From: Timema cristinae
Lineage: Eukaryota > Arthropoda > Insecta > Phasmatodea > Timematidae
Direction of reading: 5' to 3'
Length of the DNA stretch: 64,000 nucleotides
Assembly: GCA_039000515.1 (NCBI GenBank)
Contig: JBCFYV010000001.1
Coordinates: 66,746,789 to 66,810,788, forward strand
Shown here: positions 1 to 13,124 of the stretch, piece after piece
How positions within the stretch are numbered: position 1 is the stretch's first letter
Layout: each line of letters begins with the position of its first letter
Position numbers and translations under genes: made by a program
Notes under the pieces: generated by a model
Told to the model about the DNA's origin: nothing
The model's database searches: none
The model's input: the letters and a program-made list of their open reading frames with translations, nothing else

Positions 1-3000
1 AAAACAATTTAAATGTACAAAATACAATAACAGGGGGTGTAGCTCTACGGGGCGGGCATTAGCCCAGTTAAAGTTTAGCCGAGAAGTCATAAGCTACAAG
101 ATTTAAACGACAGATGGCAGATGGACATTAAACTCCTTCAAGGAGGGAATAACTGACTAAGAATGAAAAAACAAAATAATATTTTATTAAATAATTAAGC
201 TTAGAATTTTCATGGTTAGAAAGGGAGGCAGGTAACGTAACAATACCAAATTTATAGTTTTAATTTTTATGGTTTACTTATGCTTAGTGTAACTGTCTTA
301 GTATTTCGGATAACTTTTTTTCCCACCCGGTATTTTTTTCCAAGATGACCATCAAGAGAAAGGTGTATCAGAAAAAAACCTTGTGCTCCATGTTTAAAAC
401 TGTCTTGTGTATTGATTTATATTTCTTCTGTTTCTTACCACCCCATGTATTATCGTACTACCCTACCCCTGATAAATATCCAGATTGAACAGAATCAGTT
501 TTAGATGAAGCCCCAGCTGTCACACTTCCTCCTTGATTAACATATGACCCTATCTATATTCAGACTAACATCACCAAAATAAATTGGAATATTTGAAAAT
601 TTTTAGCAATAAATTGCAAACTTGATTATTAGGCATTTGTTTGAATTGTTGTGACTCTACCCCTCGTGAGCTCGACCTGTTAGGATAGCTTGTAAGAGGG
701 GTAGGTTTGCAGGCAGGGTAATTGTGTGGGTTCGAAATAATATATAGGTTTGTGAATTTTAGTTTAATATGTAACTCTCAGCCCTAAATCTCACCAATGG
801 AAATAATAGAAAGAGTGTAGCAAGAATAACATCTATTAAATATAAAGAAAACAATAGTTCTGTACAAATAGGATGTGTAGAGTTTGTTTGGCGTTAGCGT
901 TAAACATACTTCTCATTTAGTTACAAAACAATACATTGGCAATGAAATGCTTGCATTCATTAGTTATGTTTAATGACCACCACAAAGGACTCACAATAAA
1001 CCTCTAAACAAAACAAATTCATTAGATGGTGCAGTATACAAATGACAGCTGTATCAACTATCGTTAGTTCCATTTACTCCGCTAAAGGATGGGAACTCCA
1101 GAGAGTAACAAATGGAATACAAACAAATCTTGATCAAATGACAAATTAATATAAATTGTGTTATAGATCAGATTATATTTAATGTGATCTCAAATCAGAA
1201 AGTATTTATTATCATATAATTGTTTGAAAAAGGTCTAGCCATCTCGTGGCTCTTTGATGAGTAACAAGCTAGCAGAATACTAGCAGGCAAATACAAATTA
1301 TTAAGATGAGCATTAATTAGGCAAATAATGCTGTTTGGATGCAATCAAACAAATATGATGGCAAGAGTCCATTTAACTAGTATATTAAAGCAACAAACTG
1401 CCAGATGGCAAATCATTAAACATTTTTTAAATTTAAGATTCAATGATAAGTATATCAGCAAAGGCTTTAAACCCTAATTGAATTTACTCCTAATTAATCC
1501 CATAGTTAAGTCTCAAAGATTTAAGCTCAGCACCACACTTTTAAATAATGTGTTATTAAATTCCAAAAAGATAATTTGGAACAATTAAATTATATTTTAG
1601 GCTGAAAGGGAATTTAGAAAAAAAATGCAAAATGCATCTGCTATAGATAGCATCAATTACACACTCTGAAGTTTGTGGTATTAAGAGTACCAACATAAAA
1701 CACTCTTGGCAACATACAGTCCATAAACATAATCATTTGTACTCGGAGACGGAGCCAAAGGACGGTAAGGAGATGGTAGAGAGGGGGAGAGGGAGGTAAA
1801 TCATGACTTAATGTGTTGTCCGACTGGAGGGTTTGACGCTGACACAGAACCTTGTAGGACAAACCAGGTGCCGCTGGAGCATCGTAGACTAGCCTCCATC
1901 CTTCTACCTTAGTCTCTTGGGCGTTTGCCCTCGTCAGTCTAATGCCAAGGTGCGAGCAGGAAACATGTGGTTGTGATCAAAACGTATGTACCTTCTCAAG
2001 GGCGCAGGGGTGGGTCTTATAGTTTAATGCTGCATTGTATAATTTTAACATGTTACAAATGTTACAAATAATAGATGCTAAAAGATGATACAAAAATGTT
2101 ATGTTGGTTGTAAAATAAAGACTAAGAAGAATGGACAACCATGCTTGATGAAGAACTGGCTTAAATTGTGAATACTTAGAGCATCCAAATTGACCGATTA
2201 GAATGCGGTATTACTACTGAACTCGATCCCGGGCTCTGACAATGCCCTCCCAATAAGACATCAGACATATTGACCGCCCGGTAAATAGATAGAATAGTGA
2301 TGCCCCGTTGCTAAAAATTCAAGGTCTTCTATACCACAATATGGCCCCTTTTCGGCCTCGCTAGCTTACACATGGCTATGATTGGTCAGCACTCTACAGT
2401 AACCTCCCAAGTATGTTACTTCACACATGCTAAGCCAGCAATAATAGCATTTGTGTCCAATCGAGTTATATAAGTCAAAACAAACATTTAAATATTGCTT
2501 GGTAGTTGTGACAGAATGAAATCCCATAATGAGATGCATGCTGATTCAAATAAATGTCTTATCCCCCCTCCCCCTTGTTTTATTTTCTCCTTGAAACATT
2601 ACCTTGCATAACAACTATGTAACATTCTCCTTTAAGGTCAAATCATTCTGTTCATAAAACTGATAGCACAATTTCATAATAGTCAATTTTATGAAAAGTG
2701 AACTTTAATTCCTCTGTACTAGGTACTCTCATTAAAGTAGTGTCTAACCCCAATTTTCGCCATTGAGCCCATTGCGACACCTTCATAACTACAGTTGTTC
2801 GAGTACAAGTTTTTTTAGTATGTTTTTCAGTGCATCTTACTACAGCACTAGTGGGGTAGGTAAAATGTACCCTTAATTAGGGGCAGTGAGAGGGGGGAAA
2901 TAACCCCAATATACCCAACTGAGATTCAAATCCTTACTTCTCTGTTTCTGACAAACCAAACGAGTTTGACTTTAAAGCTAGATTGCTCACCATTCTTTTA

Positions 3001-3094
3001 TTATTTTATTTCTGTAAATTTCTTACTCATTGGCCATACAAATGTGACTAAGATGTCTCATAATAGAATAAACAAGTCCAATGAGTATTTTAGA
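1..3094. other. A+T-rich non-coding stretch
   Basis: I see no gene, RNA gene or clear transposon here. The open frames are short, lack family motifs and look like chance. A mildly G-rich purine tract lies near 1745-1800. If the unseen first exon of DSCC1 lies further upstream, this would be intron; that is inference. Confidence 0.5.
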
Positions 3095-3280
3095 AGGAAT
3101 CACTCTCGCGCTAGACTAGATTAAAGGGAGATTGGGCTTGAGTCCCAGTCGGGTGTACTGCAAGGTTTTTTTCCCCATCTTCTCTCCATACACATGCATA
3201 CACACTTCCTCGTTTGTGAGCCATAAGTGTAATTAATACATATGAACAGGTAGTGGTGAGCAGTGCTAAATAATTAAAGT
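3095..3280 (+). mobile_element. Old tRNA-derived SINE relic
   Basis: A B-box-like segment (near 3147-3165, around TTGAGTCCCAGTCGG) is followed by GGTGTACTGCAAGG, a pyrimidine-rich CTCTCC block and TTCCTC. This is the same order as in the fuller SINE at 24.9 kb read in reverse. The 3' part, GAACAGGTAGTGGTGAGCAG then TGCTAAATAATTAA (3245-3280), is a decayed form of the tail shared by the other SINEs here (CGGGTAGTAAGACGCGGTGC then TAATAA). The A box is poorly kept and I see no target-site duplication, so this is an old copy. Confidence 0.55.
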
Positions 3281-5723
3281 GTCCCTCACTCTAAACACGA
3301 GACTTTTACAGTAAACTGAGTCAGCAATTTTCTCTCAGAGTTGGGTAGCTAAAGGGAGCCTTTATTCATTTGAACTCATGTTTTAAATAATAAATTAATT
3401 TGCAGCCCTAAACAAACACCCTTTATTAATATAATCTACAATTCAAAACATTCTCGGACTTATGCCATTATTTTATCTAATGGCATCAAATTGATTGAAG
3501 TAAAAATTACTAAAATATAATGATTACCCTTTGATTATTGTTTGAACTGGAATGAACACATTAATCAGATGGATATTAAGATATTTACTATCCACCGTTT
3601 ATTCTTATACCATAAAGAAAAAATAATTATCTTCAATTGAAGATTTTCAAACCATTTTATTTTCACATGAAAGATTAAGATAATAGAGCCTATCTAAATC
3701 CAAAAGGCCTAAATTATACTAACTACATGTACTTAAAAAATATGAAACAAAAGATTAAGAAGCAAATATAATAAAACAAATGACAATTAAACAATATGAA
3801 TGTTTAACAGAGCGAGCCTATTGGCCCGAATGTTTTGTTCATTCATTACAATCATTGACTCTGAATCCAACTGAAAGAGAAATTGCAAGTCAACTTGGAG
3901 ACAGACACACTCGTAAGTGTCCAACATACGATGCCACTAATAAACAAAGCCATGACATGAGTAATAATTAAACCCAACTCGTTAACATGTTAAAACACTT
4001 TAATAATGTGAAAATACCCAAAGGCTCCTACAGAATCAGTGTTTATACAACCAATAAAATAGCTGTGAAGTTACTTATAGGTCTAACAAGGACTATAATT
4101 GAAACACGTTCTTTACGAGAAAGCTACGAAAAACAACCTTAAGCATCTGACATGAATTATGTTAATGTGGTTAGGGAATTTAAATCATGTGCAGGGGGTC
4201 AGTTCCAAATGTATGTACAACCAGGCCTGAAAATTAAAAGGAAAATATATGGATGAAGCACTATCATTAGAAAAACAAGCGAAAATAAATTTCACACAAG
4301 ACTAGAAGAGTCCCAAAATATTTTAACTTACAACTTAACTTGAAGAGTCCCAAACCATCACAACAAAATTGCTTTCCACTATGGTAATTTTTATCATCCT
4401 ACTAGCTTAATTTTGATGCCAAATACAAGATTCCATCTCGTGCCTCTCCACAAGATAAGACTAATAGAGTATGATAAACGCTGGTTCATATGGGTCTCCC
4501 TTACTGGCCAGAACAAGGACATTATTAACATTAGCTCTCATGTCCACCAACTCCTTGCATCATCTATATAAATAATAGTAAGAGCGTGGTTTTATAGAAG
4601 TATGTAGTAGAGAACATCGTGAAAGGTGAGAGGGGATGCTTATTGAATCTTCTCCACCAATCAACTTGTCGCTAGTTGGATGGATCTTCGACTTTTGCCT
4701 AGCAACCCACATGGTACTAAGTAGGTACGTGTGTCAGGGGTGCAGAATATGTCCGAACGCGCGAATGAGGTTTGGGGGAAATTTGGGCAGGGAAAAACCC
4801 AACAATTTTGTTGATGTTTTTAGTAAGGATCAAGGGAGTATCGCAAGTTTTGTAAAACATAAATTATGTGATCAGGAAAAACTCATAGTCGTAAATAGCG
4901 AGTGTTCCCCTAGTGTGGTTGATAGTGATAGACCTTGCTGTATTGGTTAGTCTATGAAAATCAACAATTAAACCAAGGCTTCCCAGAATTACACTCCATT
5001 AACTTACTATCAAGATTTAAAATTAAATGTTGGTACCGGTAAGCCTACTGGTATAAATGAACAATTAATAGCAATATGTAATGCACACAAGGATATGGGA
5101 GAAAACTAATTTGTTTATAAGATAGGAACTACAAAAATAACTATGATTAAAATATGTTTGAATTAGGATTATCCAAACTATAAAGTAGGTAATAATCCTT
5201 ATTCTCTTCACCCTCTATATATAAAAAATTCAATGTTTTATTTTGAGTGCTATGGCTTTTGGGATTTTTTTTTGTGAAAATGTTATGTTCTGGGGAAATA
5301 TTGGATCTATGAACATATTCTGCACCACTGACGTGTGTATCCTCAAGGTCAGCTGAGGGGATGATGTCATAGTGTAGTTTATAGCTAATACACTTAACTG
5401 GTTTATGCCTTTATAATATACAAATTTACCATAGATTTACTTCCATCTGCAAGCATTTTTAAATTATTCAGGATTGGTTTGACATATTTAGTTTATTTGT
5501 GACTGCTAACCAAAACAATAATGACAGAAAGTGTCTGGATTGAACAAAAATAAATAAGATAATTTATTTCAGGAAATAACCTAATTCATACTATGAATGT
5601 TGTTTGTTGGTATTTACAACAAACCCAGTGATGACTATCAAGGGGGATCCGGCCCCCTCCTCTCTAGACTATAAATAACATTAATAAAAACTTAAATCAT
5701 ATGAAGTAAAACTAAAGTATAAA
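3281..5723. other. Non-coding stretch, nothing recognised
   Basis: A+T-rich sequence with no recognisable element. A 104-codon open frame at 4636-4950 has no motif that I know and sits in otherwise ordinary DNA, so I do not call it a gene. Confidence 0.45.
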
Positions 5724-5800
5724 CAGGGTGTCCTGTGTCCAGCAACCTGGAAAACAGTGGAAAAAGACGGAATTTGCTTGATCAGGGAAAAGTCAGGTCA
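5724..5800 (+). mobile_element. Possible hAT-type transposon end
   Basis: CAGGGTGTCC at 5724-5733 has the look of a hAT terminal inverted repeat. It is followed by CCTGGAAAACAGTGGAAAA. The reverse complement of the same ten bases, followed by a similar GGGAAA-rich stretch, ends a tract at 45071-45080. No partner end or 8-bp target duplication was found for this copy. Confidence 0.3.
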
Positions 5801-6650
5801 CTCTTACATGCCCACTAAAAATACACAACTGACACTGACAGTAATACAACTAACATATTTCATCCAGTTACTACTCACTGTGGATCTCTGTTGTCCCAGT
5901 AGAACGTGACAATCTCACTTCTCAAGGTCATCATGTGATTTTCAAGTTGTCTGTTCACCCTTTTACTGTGTGTCTCCAGACAAAGTTGGGTCATGACTAT
6001 GTGCATGCGCAAGAATTGATTACGTTGTAGGAAGAAGAACCTTAAAAATAATGTGTCCCACAAAAATTATCTAGATGTATTGGTGTAAAGCGATCTTTTA
6101 ATGTTTCTCACTGAAATCTAACTTAGATTGCACTGTCTGACAGGCCGCCTCGTCAAAAAATAATATTGCGTAAAATTGCAATCTTACTAAAAAGAATAAT
6201 ATAATGGGACTTAAAAAGATGGAAATTGTCTCTGGAAAACCTGGAAAGTCAGATAATATAATTTGTATACTTTATACCCTGAAAAGCGCATACTATAGGT
6301 TTTAACACTGGCTACATTTTAAAGGCCCGGCTTACAACTTGATATTCAAAAGGTATACCGCATTGCATATTAAAAGTAGGCTTAGCACTAAAATTCCCAA
6401 TAAAAATAAATATATCTTTGATACAATGTAGGCCTACACACATGGTTGTAGACAAATCAAATGTCATTGTTTAAACACACATAAATAAAGATACAAGAAA
6501 ATAACTTCATCTAATAGCAACTATTCTCATGTTTAAGTACATGAGAAGTTTTAAGGTTGTTACACCTGGGGCCGCATGGGGAGAGACTTCAGAACACCTC
6601 AAACCACAACCAATTTCACATAAATTACCTTCAACCTTACTGGGATATGA
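5801..6650. other. Non-coding stretch before minisatellite
   Basis: No gene seen. A second CTGGAAAACCTGGAAAGTC motif near 6234-6253 echoes the one at 5745, so part of this may be the inside of a decayed transposon. Confidence 0.35.
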
Positions 6651-9600
6651 ACTAAAAACTACCAGAGCTGGTTATTCAACTCATGGAGGCAACTGACAAA
6701 GCTACCAGAGCTGGTTATTCAACTCATTGAGGCAACCGACAAATCTACTAGAGCTGGTTATTCAACTCATGGAGGCAACTGACAAAGCTACCAGAGCTGG
6801 TCTATCAACTCATGAAGGCAACTGTCAAAGCTACCAGAGCTGGTTATTCAACTCGTGGAGGCAACTGACAAATCTACCAGAGCTGGTTATTCAACTCATG
6901 GAGGCAACTGACAAAGCTACCAGAGCTGGTCTATCAACTCATGAAGGCAACTGACAAAGCTACCAGAGCTGGTTATTCAACTCACGGAGGCAACTGACAA
7001 AGCTACCAGAGCTGGTCTATCAACTCATGAAGGCAACTGTCAAAGCTACCAGAGCTGGTTATTCAACTCATGGAGGCAACTGACAAAGCTACCAGAGCTG
7101 GTTATTCAACTCATTGAGGCAACTGACAAATCTACCAGAGCTGGTTATTCAACTCATGGAGGCAACTGACAAATCTACCAGAGCTGGTCTATCAACTCAT
7201 GAAGGCAACTGACAAATCTACCAAAGCTGGTTATTCAACTCATGGAGGCAACTGACAAAGCTACCAGAGCTGGTCTATCAACTCATGAAGGCAACTGACA
7301 AAGCTACCAGAGCTGGTTATTCAACTCATTGAGGCAACTGACAAATCTACCAGAGCTGGTTATTCAACTCATTGAGGCAACTGACAAATCTACCAGAGCT
7401 GGTCTATCAACTCATGAAGGCAACTGACAAAGCTACCAGAGCTGGTCTATCAACTCATGAAGGCAACTGACAAAGCTACCAGAGCTGGTTTATCAACTCA
7501 TGAAGGCAACTGACAAAGCTACCAGAGATGGTCTATCAACTCATGAAGGCAACTGACAAAGCTACCAGAGCTGGTTATTCAACTCATGGAGGCAACTGAC
7601 AAAGCTACCAGAGCTGGTTATTCAACTCATGGAGGCAACTGACAAATCTACCAGAGCTGGTTTATCAACTCATGGAGGCAACTGACAAAGCTACCAGAGC
7701 TGGTCTATCAACTCATGAAGGCAACTGTCAAAGCTACCAGAGCTGGTTATTCAACTCGTGGAGGCAACTGACAAAGCTACCAGAGCTGGTTATTCAACTC
7801 ATGGAGGCAACTGACAAAGCTACCAGAGCTGGTTTATCAACTCATGAAGGCAACTGACAAAGCTACCAGAGCTGGTTTATCAACTCATGAAGGCAACTGA
7901 CAAAGCTACCAGAGCTGGTCTATCAACTCATGAAGGCAACTGACAAAGCTACCAGAGCTGGTCTATCAACTCATGAAGGCAACTGACAAAGCTACCAGAG
8001 CTGGTTATTCAACTCATGGAGGCAACTGACAAAGCTACAGAGCTGGTTATTCAACTCATGGAGGCAACTGACAAATCTACCAGAGCTGGTTATTCAACTC
8101 ATGGAGGCAACTGACAAATCTACCAGAGCTGGTTATTCAACTCATGAGGCAACTGACAAAGCTACCAGAGCTGGTTATTCAACTCATGAGGCAACTGACA
8201 AAGCTACCAGAGCTGGTTATTCAACTCATGAGGCAACTGACAAAGCTACCAGAGCTGGTTATTCAACTCATGGAGGCAACTGACAAAGCTACCAGAGCTG
8301 GTTATTCATTGACAACTCAATAGAGGCAACTCGAGGCACTGACAAAGCTACCAGAGCTGGTCTATCAACTCATGAAGGCAACTGACAAAGCTACAGAGCT
8401 GGTTATTCAACTCATGAGGCAATGACAAAGCTACCAGAGCTGGTTATTCAACTCATGGAGGCAACTGACAAAGCTACCAGAGCTGGTTATTCAACTCATG
8501 AGGCAACTGACAAAGCTACCAGAGCTGGTTATTCAACTCATGAGGCAACTGACAAAGCTACCAGAGCTGGTTATTCAACTCATGAGGCAACTGACAAAGC
8601 TACCAGAGCTGGTCTATCAACTCATGAAGGCAACTGACAAAGCTACCAGAGCTGGTTATTCAACTCATGGAGGCAACTGACAAAGCTACCAGAGCTGGTT
8701 ATTCAACTCATGGAGGCAACTGACAAAGCTACCAGAGCTGGTTATATCAACTCATGAGGCAACTGACAAAGCTACCAGAGCTGGTTTATCAACTCATGAG
8801 GCAACTGACAAAGCTACCAGAGCTGGTTATCAACTCATGAAGGCAACTGACAAAGCTACCAGAGCTGGTCTATCAACTCATGGAAGGCAACTGACAAAGC
8901 TACCAGAGCTGGTTTATCAACTCATGGAGGCAACTGACAAAGCTACCAGAGCTGGTTATTCAACTCATGAAGGCAACTGACAAAGCTACCAGAGCTGGTT
9001 ATCAACTCATGGAGGCAACTGACAAAGCTACCAGAGCTGGTTATTCAACTCATGGAGGCAACTGACAAAGCTACCAGAGCTGGTTTTCAACTCATGAAGG
9101 CAACTGACAAAGCTACCAGAGCTGGTTTATCAACTCATTGAAGGCAACTGACAAAGCTACCAGAGCTGGTTTTCAACTCATGAGGCAACTGACAAAGCTA
9201 CCAGAGCTGGTCTATCAACTCATGAAGGAACTGACAAAGCTACCAGAGCTGGTTATTCAACTCATGGAGCAACTGACAAAGCTACCAGAGCTGGTTATTC
9301 AACTCATGGAGGCAACTGACAAAGCTACCAGAGCTGGTTATTCAACTCATGGAGGCAACTGACAAAGCTACCAGAGCTGGTTATACAACTCATGAGGCAA
9401 CTGACAAAGCTACCAGAGCTGGTCTATCAACTCATGAGGCAACTGACAAAGCTACCAGAGCTGGTTATTCAACTCATGAGGCAACTGACAAAGCTACCAG
9501 AGCTGGTTATTCAACTCATGAGGCAACTGACAAAGCTACCAGAGCTGGTTTATCAACTCATGAAGGCAACTGACAAAGCTACCAGAGCTGGTTTATCAAC

Positions 9601-10862
9601 TCATGAGGCAACTGACAAAGCTACCAGAGCTGGTTATCAACTCATGAGGCAACTGACAAAGCTACCAGAGCTGGTTATCAACTCATGGAGGCAACTGACA
9701 AAGCTACCAGAGCTGGTCTATCAACTCATGAGGCAACTGACAAAGCTACCAGAGCTGGTTATTCAACTCATGGAGGCAACTGACAAAGCTACCAGAGCTG
9801 GTTTATCAACTCATGAGGCAACTGACAAAGCTACCAGAGCTGGTTATCAACTCATGAAGGCAACTGACAAAGCTACCAGAGCTGGTTATTCAACTCATTG
9901 GAGGCAACTGACAAAGCTACCAGAGCTGGTCTATCAACTCATGAAGGCAACTGACAAAGCTACCAGAGCTGGTTATTCAACTCATGGAGGCAACTGACAA
10001 AGCTACCAGAGCTGGTTATTCAACTCATGAGGCAACTGACAAAGCTACCAGAGCTGGTTATTCAACTCATGGAGGCAACTGACAAAGCTACCAGAGCTGG
10101 TCTATCAACTCATGGAGGCAACTGACAAATTACCAGAGCTGGTTATCAAACTCATGGAAGGCAACTGACAAAGCTACCAGAGCTGGTTATCAACTCATTG
10201 AGGCAACTGACAAAGCTACCAGAGCTGGTTATTCAACTCATGGAGGCAACTGACAAAGCTACCAGAGCTGGTTATCAACTCATGAAGGCAACTGACAAAG
10301 CTACCAGAGCTGGTTATTCAACTCATGGAGGCAACTGACAAAGCTACCAGAGCTGGTTATCAACTCATGAAGGCAACTGACAAAGCTACCAGAGCTGGTT
10401 TATCAACTCATGAAGGCAACTGACAAAGCTACCAGAGCTGGTTATTCAACTCATTGAGGCAACTGACAAAGCTACCAGAGCTGGTCTATCAACTCTGAAG
10501 GCAACTGACAAGCTACCAGAGCTGTTCAACTCATGAGGCAATGACAAGCTACCAGAGCTGGTTATCAACTCTGAAGGCAACTGACAAACTACAGAGCTGG
10601 TTTCAACTCATGAGGCAACTGACAAAGTACAGAGCTGGTTATTCAACTCATGAGGCAACTGACAAAGCTACCAGAGCTGTCTATCAACTCATGAAGGAAC
10701 TGACAAAGCTACAGAGTGGTTATTCAACTCATGGAGGCAACTGACAAAGCTCAGAGCTGGTTATAACTCATGAGGCAACTGCAAAGCACCAGAGCTGGTT
10801 ATTCAACTCATGAAGGCAACTGACAAAGCTACCAGAGTTGGTCTATCAATCATGAAGGCAGA
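6651..10862 (+). repeat. 43-bp minisatellite, about 98 copies
   Basis: The tandem unit is about 43 bp, read as GGCAACTGACAAAGCTACCA then GAGCTGGTTATTCAACTCAT then GGA. Units vary mainly at three places: AAAGCTACC or AAATCTACC; TTATTCA, TCTATCA, TTTATCA or TTTTCA; and ATGGA, ATGAA, ATTGA or ATGA. Loss of one G gives a 42-bp unit, and runs of these (for example 9392-9997) give long open frames that are only a by-product of a period divisible by three. ACCAG-AG-CTGGT inside each unit can form a short hairpin. The last about 370 bp (10490-10862) carries many single-base losses. The array lies upstream of DSCC1 exon A. Confidence 0.97.
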
Positions 10863-11475
10863 AGCATAGGCGTCACTAGCTCTTATTGGTTTGTAAGGGG
10901 AACTGGGTGGGGTTAAGCGACTCTAAGTATGCGCACCAGTAGTGGTTTTACATATGGAGCGATATAAGCTTAAATTTATTTAAATGGTAATAATTCTATA
11001 GATGAAAAACAAACTTACTAACTTTAACTTATGGAAGGAATAAATCTAGGTTAACTTTAAAACTGTGATTGATCATTTATAAAGGGCAAACTTTCAATAG
11101 TTCTAAATAAGGAATACAAAACCAACTTGTTAAATGTGCTGACAATCCGCTTTATTAATCATTATATTATAAAGTTGAGGTCATTAACATGCATTGCAGC
11201 ACAGAAAAGCACCAACTTATAAACTACAATCTAAAGACACACTCGTTCATTCATCATGTGAAGGGTAAACCCATTTCACCAATTTAATTTTTCAGCCATG
11301 CAGGAATCAAACTCAGACCACAACTCAGCAGACGACATGTAACGACTGTCTAAATCAACCAGCCTATCATGAACCAAAGCTGTTTAGCAATTTAGCACAT
11401 TTGAGTGATTTTTTTACTATGGCTACCTATTATAAATTAAAAAAGCTCACGTACAATATCTACTTAAGTTAATTA
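10863..11475. other. Non-coding spacer
   Basis: A+T-rich sequence between the 43-bp array and the MITE at 11476. No gene or repeat recognised. Confidence 0.45.
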
Positions 11476-11703
11476 CAGTAGCCCCATGACTTCTTTGGTG
11501 CTGACTGACAGCTCACAGCTGACGGCTTTGAAAAGTTATCAGACTAAATTATGTATCCCTACGCCGAACCATATGATCTGCAAAAACATGTGCTTAGCAG
11601 CTGTCACTTCTGACAGTCAAAATTTAGGTATGTACCAAAATGTTTACTGTCAGAAGTCAGCTGTAAGCTGTCAGTCAGCACCAAAGAAGCCATGGAGCTT
11701 CTG
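11476..11703. mobile_element. Tc1/mariner-type MITE with TA duplication
   Basis: The 228-bp element begins CAGTAGCCCCATGACTTCTT and ends with its near-perfect inverse, so the terminal inverted repeats are about 40 bp (both contain CTTTGGTGCTGACTGACAGC in mirror orientation). It is flanked by TA on both sides (11474-11475 and 11704-11705), the target duplication of Tc1/mariner elements. Further inverted pieces lie inside (CTGTCACTTCTGACAG), so the whole element can fold back. It has no transposase. A second copy lies at 54949-55162. Confidence 0.85.
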
Positions 11704-11705
11704 TA

Positions 11706-12230
11706 GGTGTCCTAAGTCACTATAAAAATAACTTAAATAATCACACAAAGAAATTAATATTTATACCATTTTTTGGGCCTCTGCGGCTAACCCCGCCTTT
11801 CCCTAAAAATTCTATTATGACTTACCTTGATTGTATGCCGCCCTCTTCATTCCTCCTTTCCAGTTAATGTTCTCGTGCACCCCTGCACAAACCTGTTCAC
11901 ATACAGCATTATCAATATTACTTACACCACAACATTTAAACTCAGTCTATTTTCATATAAGGAAGTGTGTTTGGACTTAAAACATGACTTACTGAAAAGA
12001 AGGGTGGGGGGGAAGGACGAAAAGGACATTTTGGGTGGGAGGTCCAGATATACATACACAAACTTTTATTGGTTAAAGGTATAGCAACATTTTATAGTGT
12101 ACTTCACCCTCTAGAAATAACTTTCTAATGTTTCAAAAGTTTACATAGAAAATATCTCATTAGAAAAATCTGACTCTATTTTTAGAAGTATGTCTCACTA
12201 CTTGTTCGGGCTGTACACAGATATACTGGG
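11706..12230. other. Non-coding stretch
   Basis: No recognisable gene. A short G-rich purine run lies at 12002-12020. The 85-codon frame at 11827-12084 has no familiar motif. Confidence 0.4.
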
Positions 12231-12234
12231 ATGA

Positions 12235-12335
12235 GGAAGGTTGAATTTAGAGGAATTGTTATTCTAACCTGTTAATTCTATTGCGAATGTGACGCCTTAG
12301 ACCGTTTGGCCACCACTCTTCGACAAATATTATAA
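12235..12335 (-). mobile_element. tRNA-Leu/Ser-like SINE head relic
   Basis: Read on the minus strand, 12325-12288 gives GTGGTGGCCAAACGGTCTAA then GGCGTC. This matches the A-box arm of leucine or serine tRNA (GGCC-A-GCGGTCTAAGGCG). The text to its left (TGGGATGAGGAAGGTTGAAT) resembles the body of the SINE at 24.9 kb. No B box is kept. I read it as a decayed SINE head and not as a working tRNA gene. Confidence 0.45.
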
Positions 12336-13124
12336 ATAAGAGCTCTTCCACTGTGTAACAATCTGGAACATTCTTAGACCTGATGATGGATGACGTGTGG
12401 TCGTCAGAGACTAATGGTGATTATGTCATCCAAAAATAACAGGACCAGACCCACACAGATAAGGAATGCCAAACTTTACTAAAACTATAATATGTTACAT
12501 CATCAGCTTGCTGATTAAACATCTTTCATAATATCAAATTTACTATCATTAACTTAAATATATACTCTTACAAATAATCTTCTCATAAATACATTGTTCT
12601 AGATAAGACACATGCATTTGTATGTTTAATAACTATGAAAATCTACAACACATTATCATTGTTGCTATATGTTTTAAAGTGTTATATGTTATTAATTTTA
12701 ACTATCAACTTTATATGTTTGTCTTTTCTCCATCAAGTTTCTTGTCTTATTTTTGTACAATTTCGCTATTAAGAAACATTACATTTGTTAACATTAACCA
12801 ATCTCGCTCTTAATAAATTCATCATTTATAAACTAAGAAATTACATACATAAGCTCACTTTTATATGGGATAGCTTTTCAATGAAATGTAGTTATGTTAT
12901 ATCAGAAAAAATGGCTTGTGCTTCAAAGCTATTTTCTGAGGGGGAATTTATCAAGGATTGTATACTGAGCACAGGACATTATGTACCCAGAAAAAAGGCA
13001 TCCGTTTGTTATCCCTCGCTTGGCTTGCGACTTCAGGGGTAACTGGTTGAAGTATCGATGAAGTTTCATCTCTGGGTGACGTTGTGTTCAGACACGTTTG
13101 GGTAGGGGTAGGAAAAATGTCGGT
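12336..13124. other. Non-coding spacer
   Basis: A+T-rich sequence with short chance frames only, running into the 40-bp array. Confidence 0.4.

Noticed and set aside
4636..4950. 104-codon open frame as a gene
   Set aside because: No known motif, no splice context and no repeat; within chance for this length of DNA.
6727..10744. Several 60-200 codon open frames in the first array
   Set aside because: They come from the repeat unit itself in frames that stay open when the unit is 42 bp. The peptide has no known motif.
6651..10862. CRISPR-like array
   Set aside because: Units are contiguous with no unique spacers, and the window is eukaryotic.
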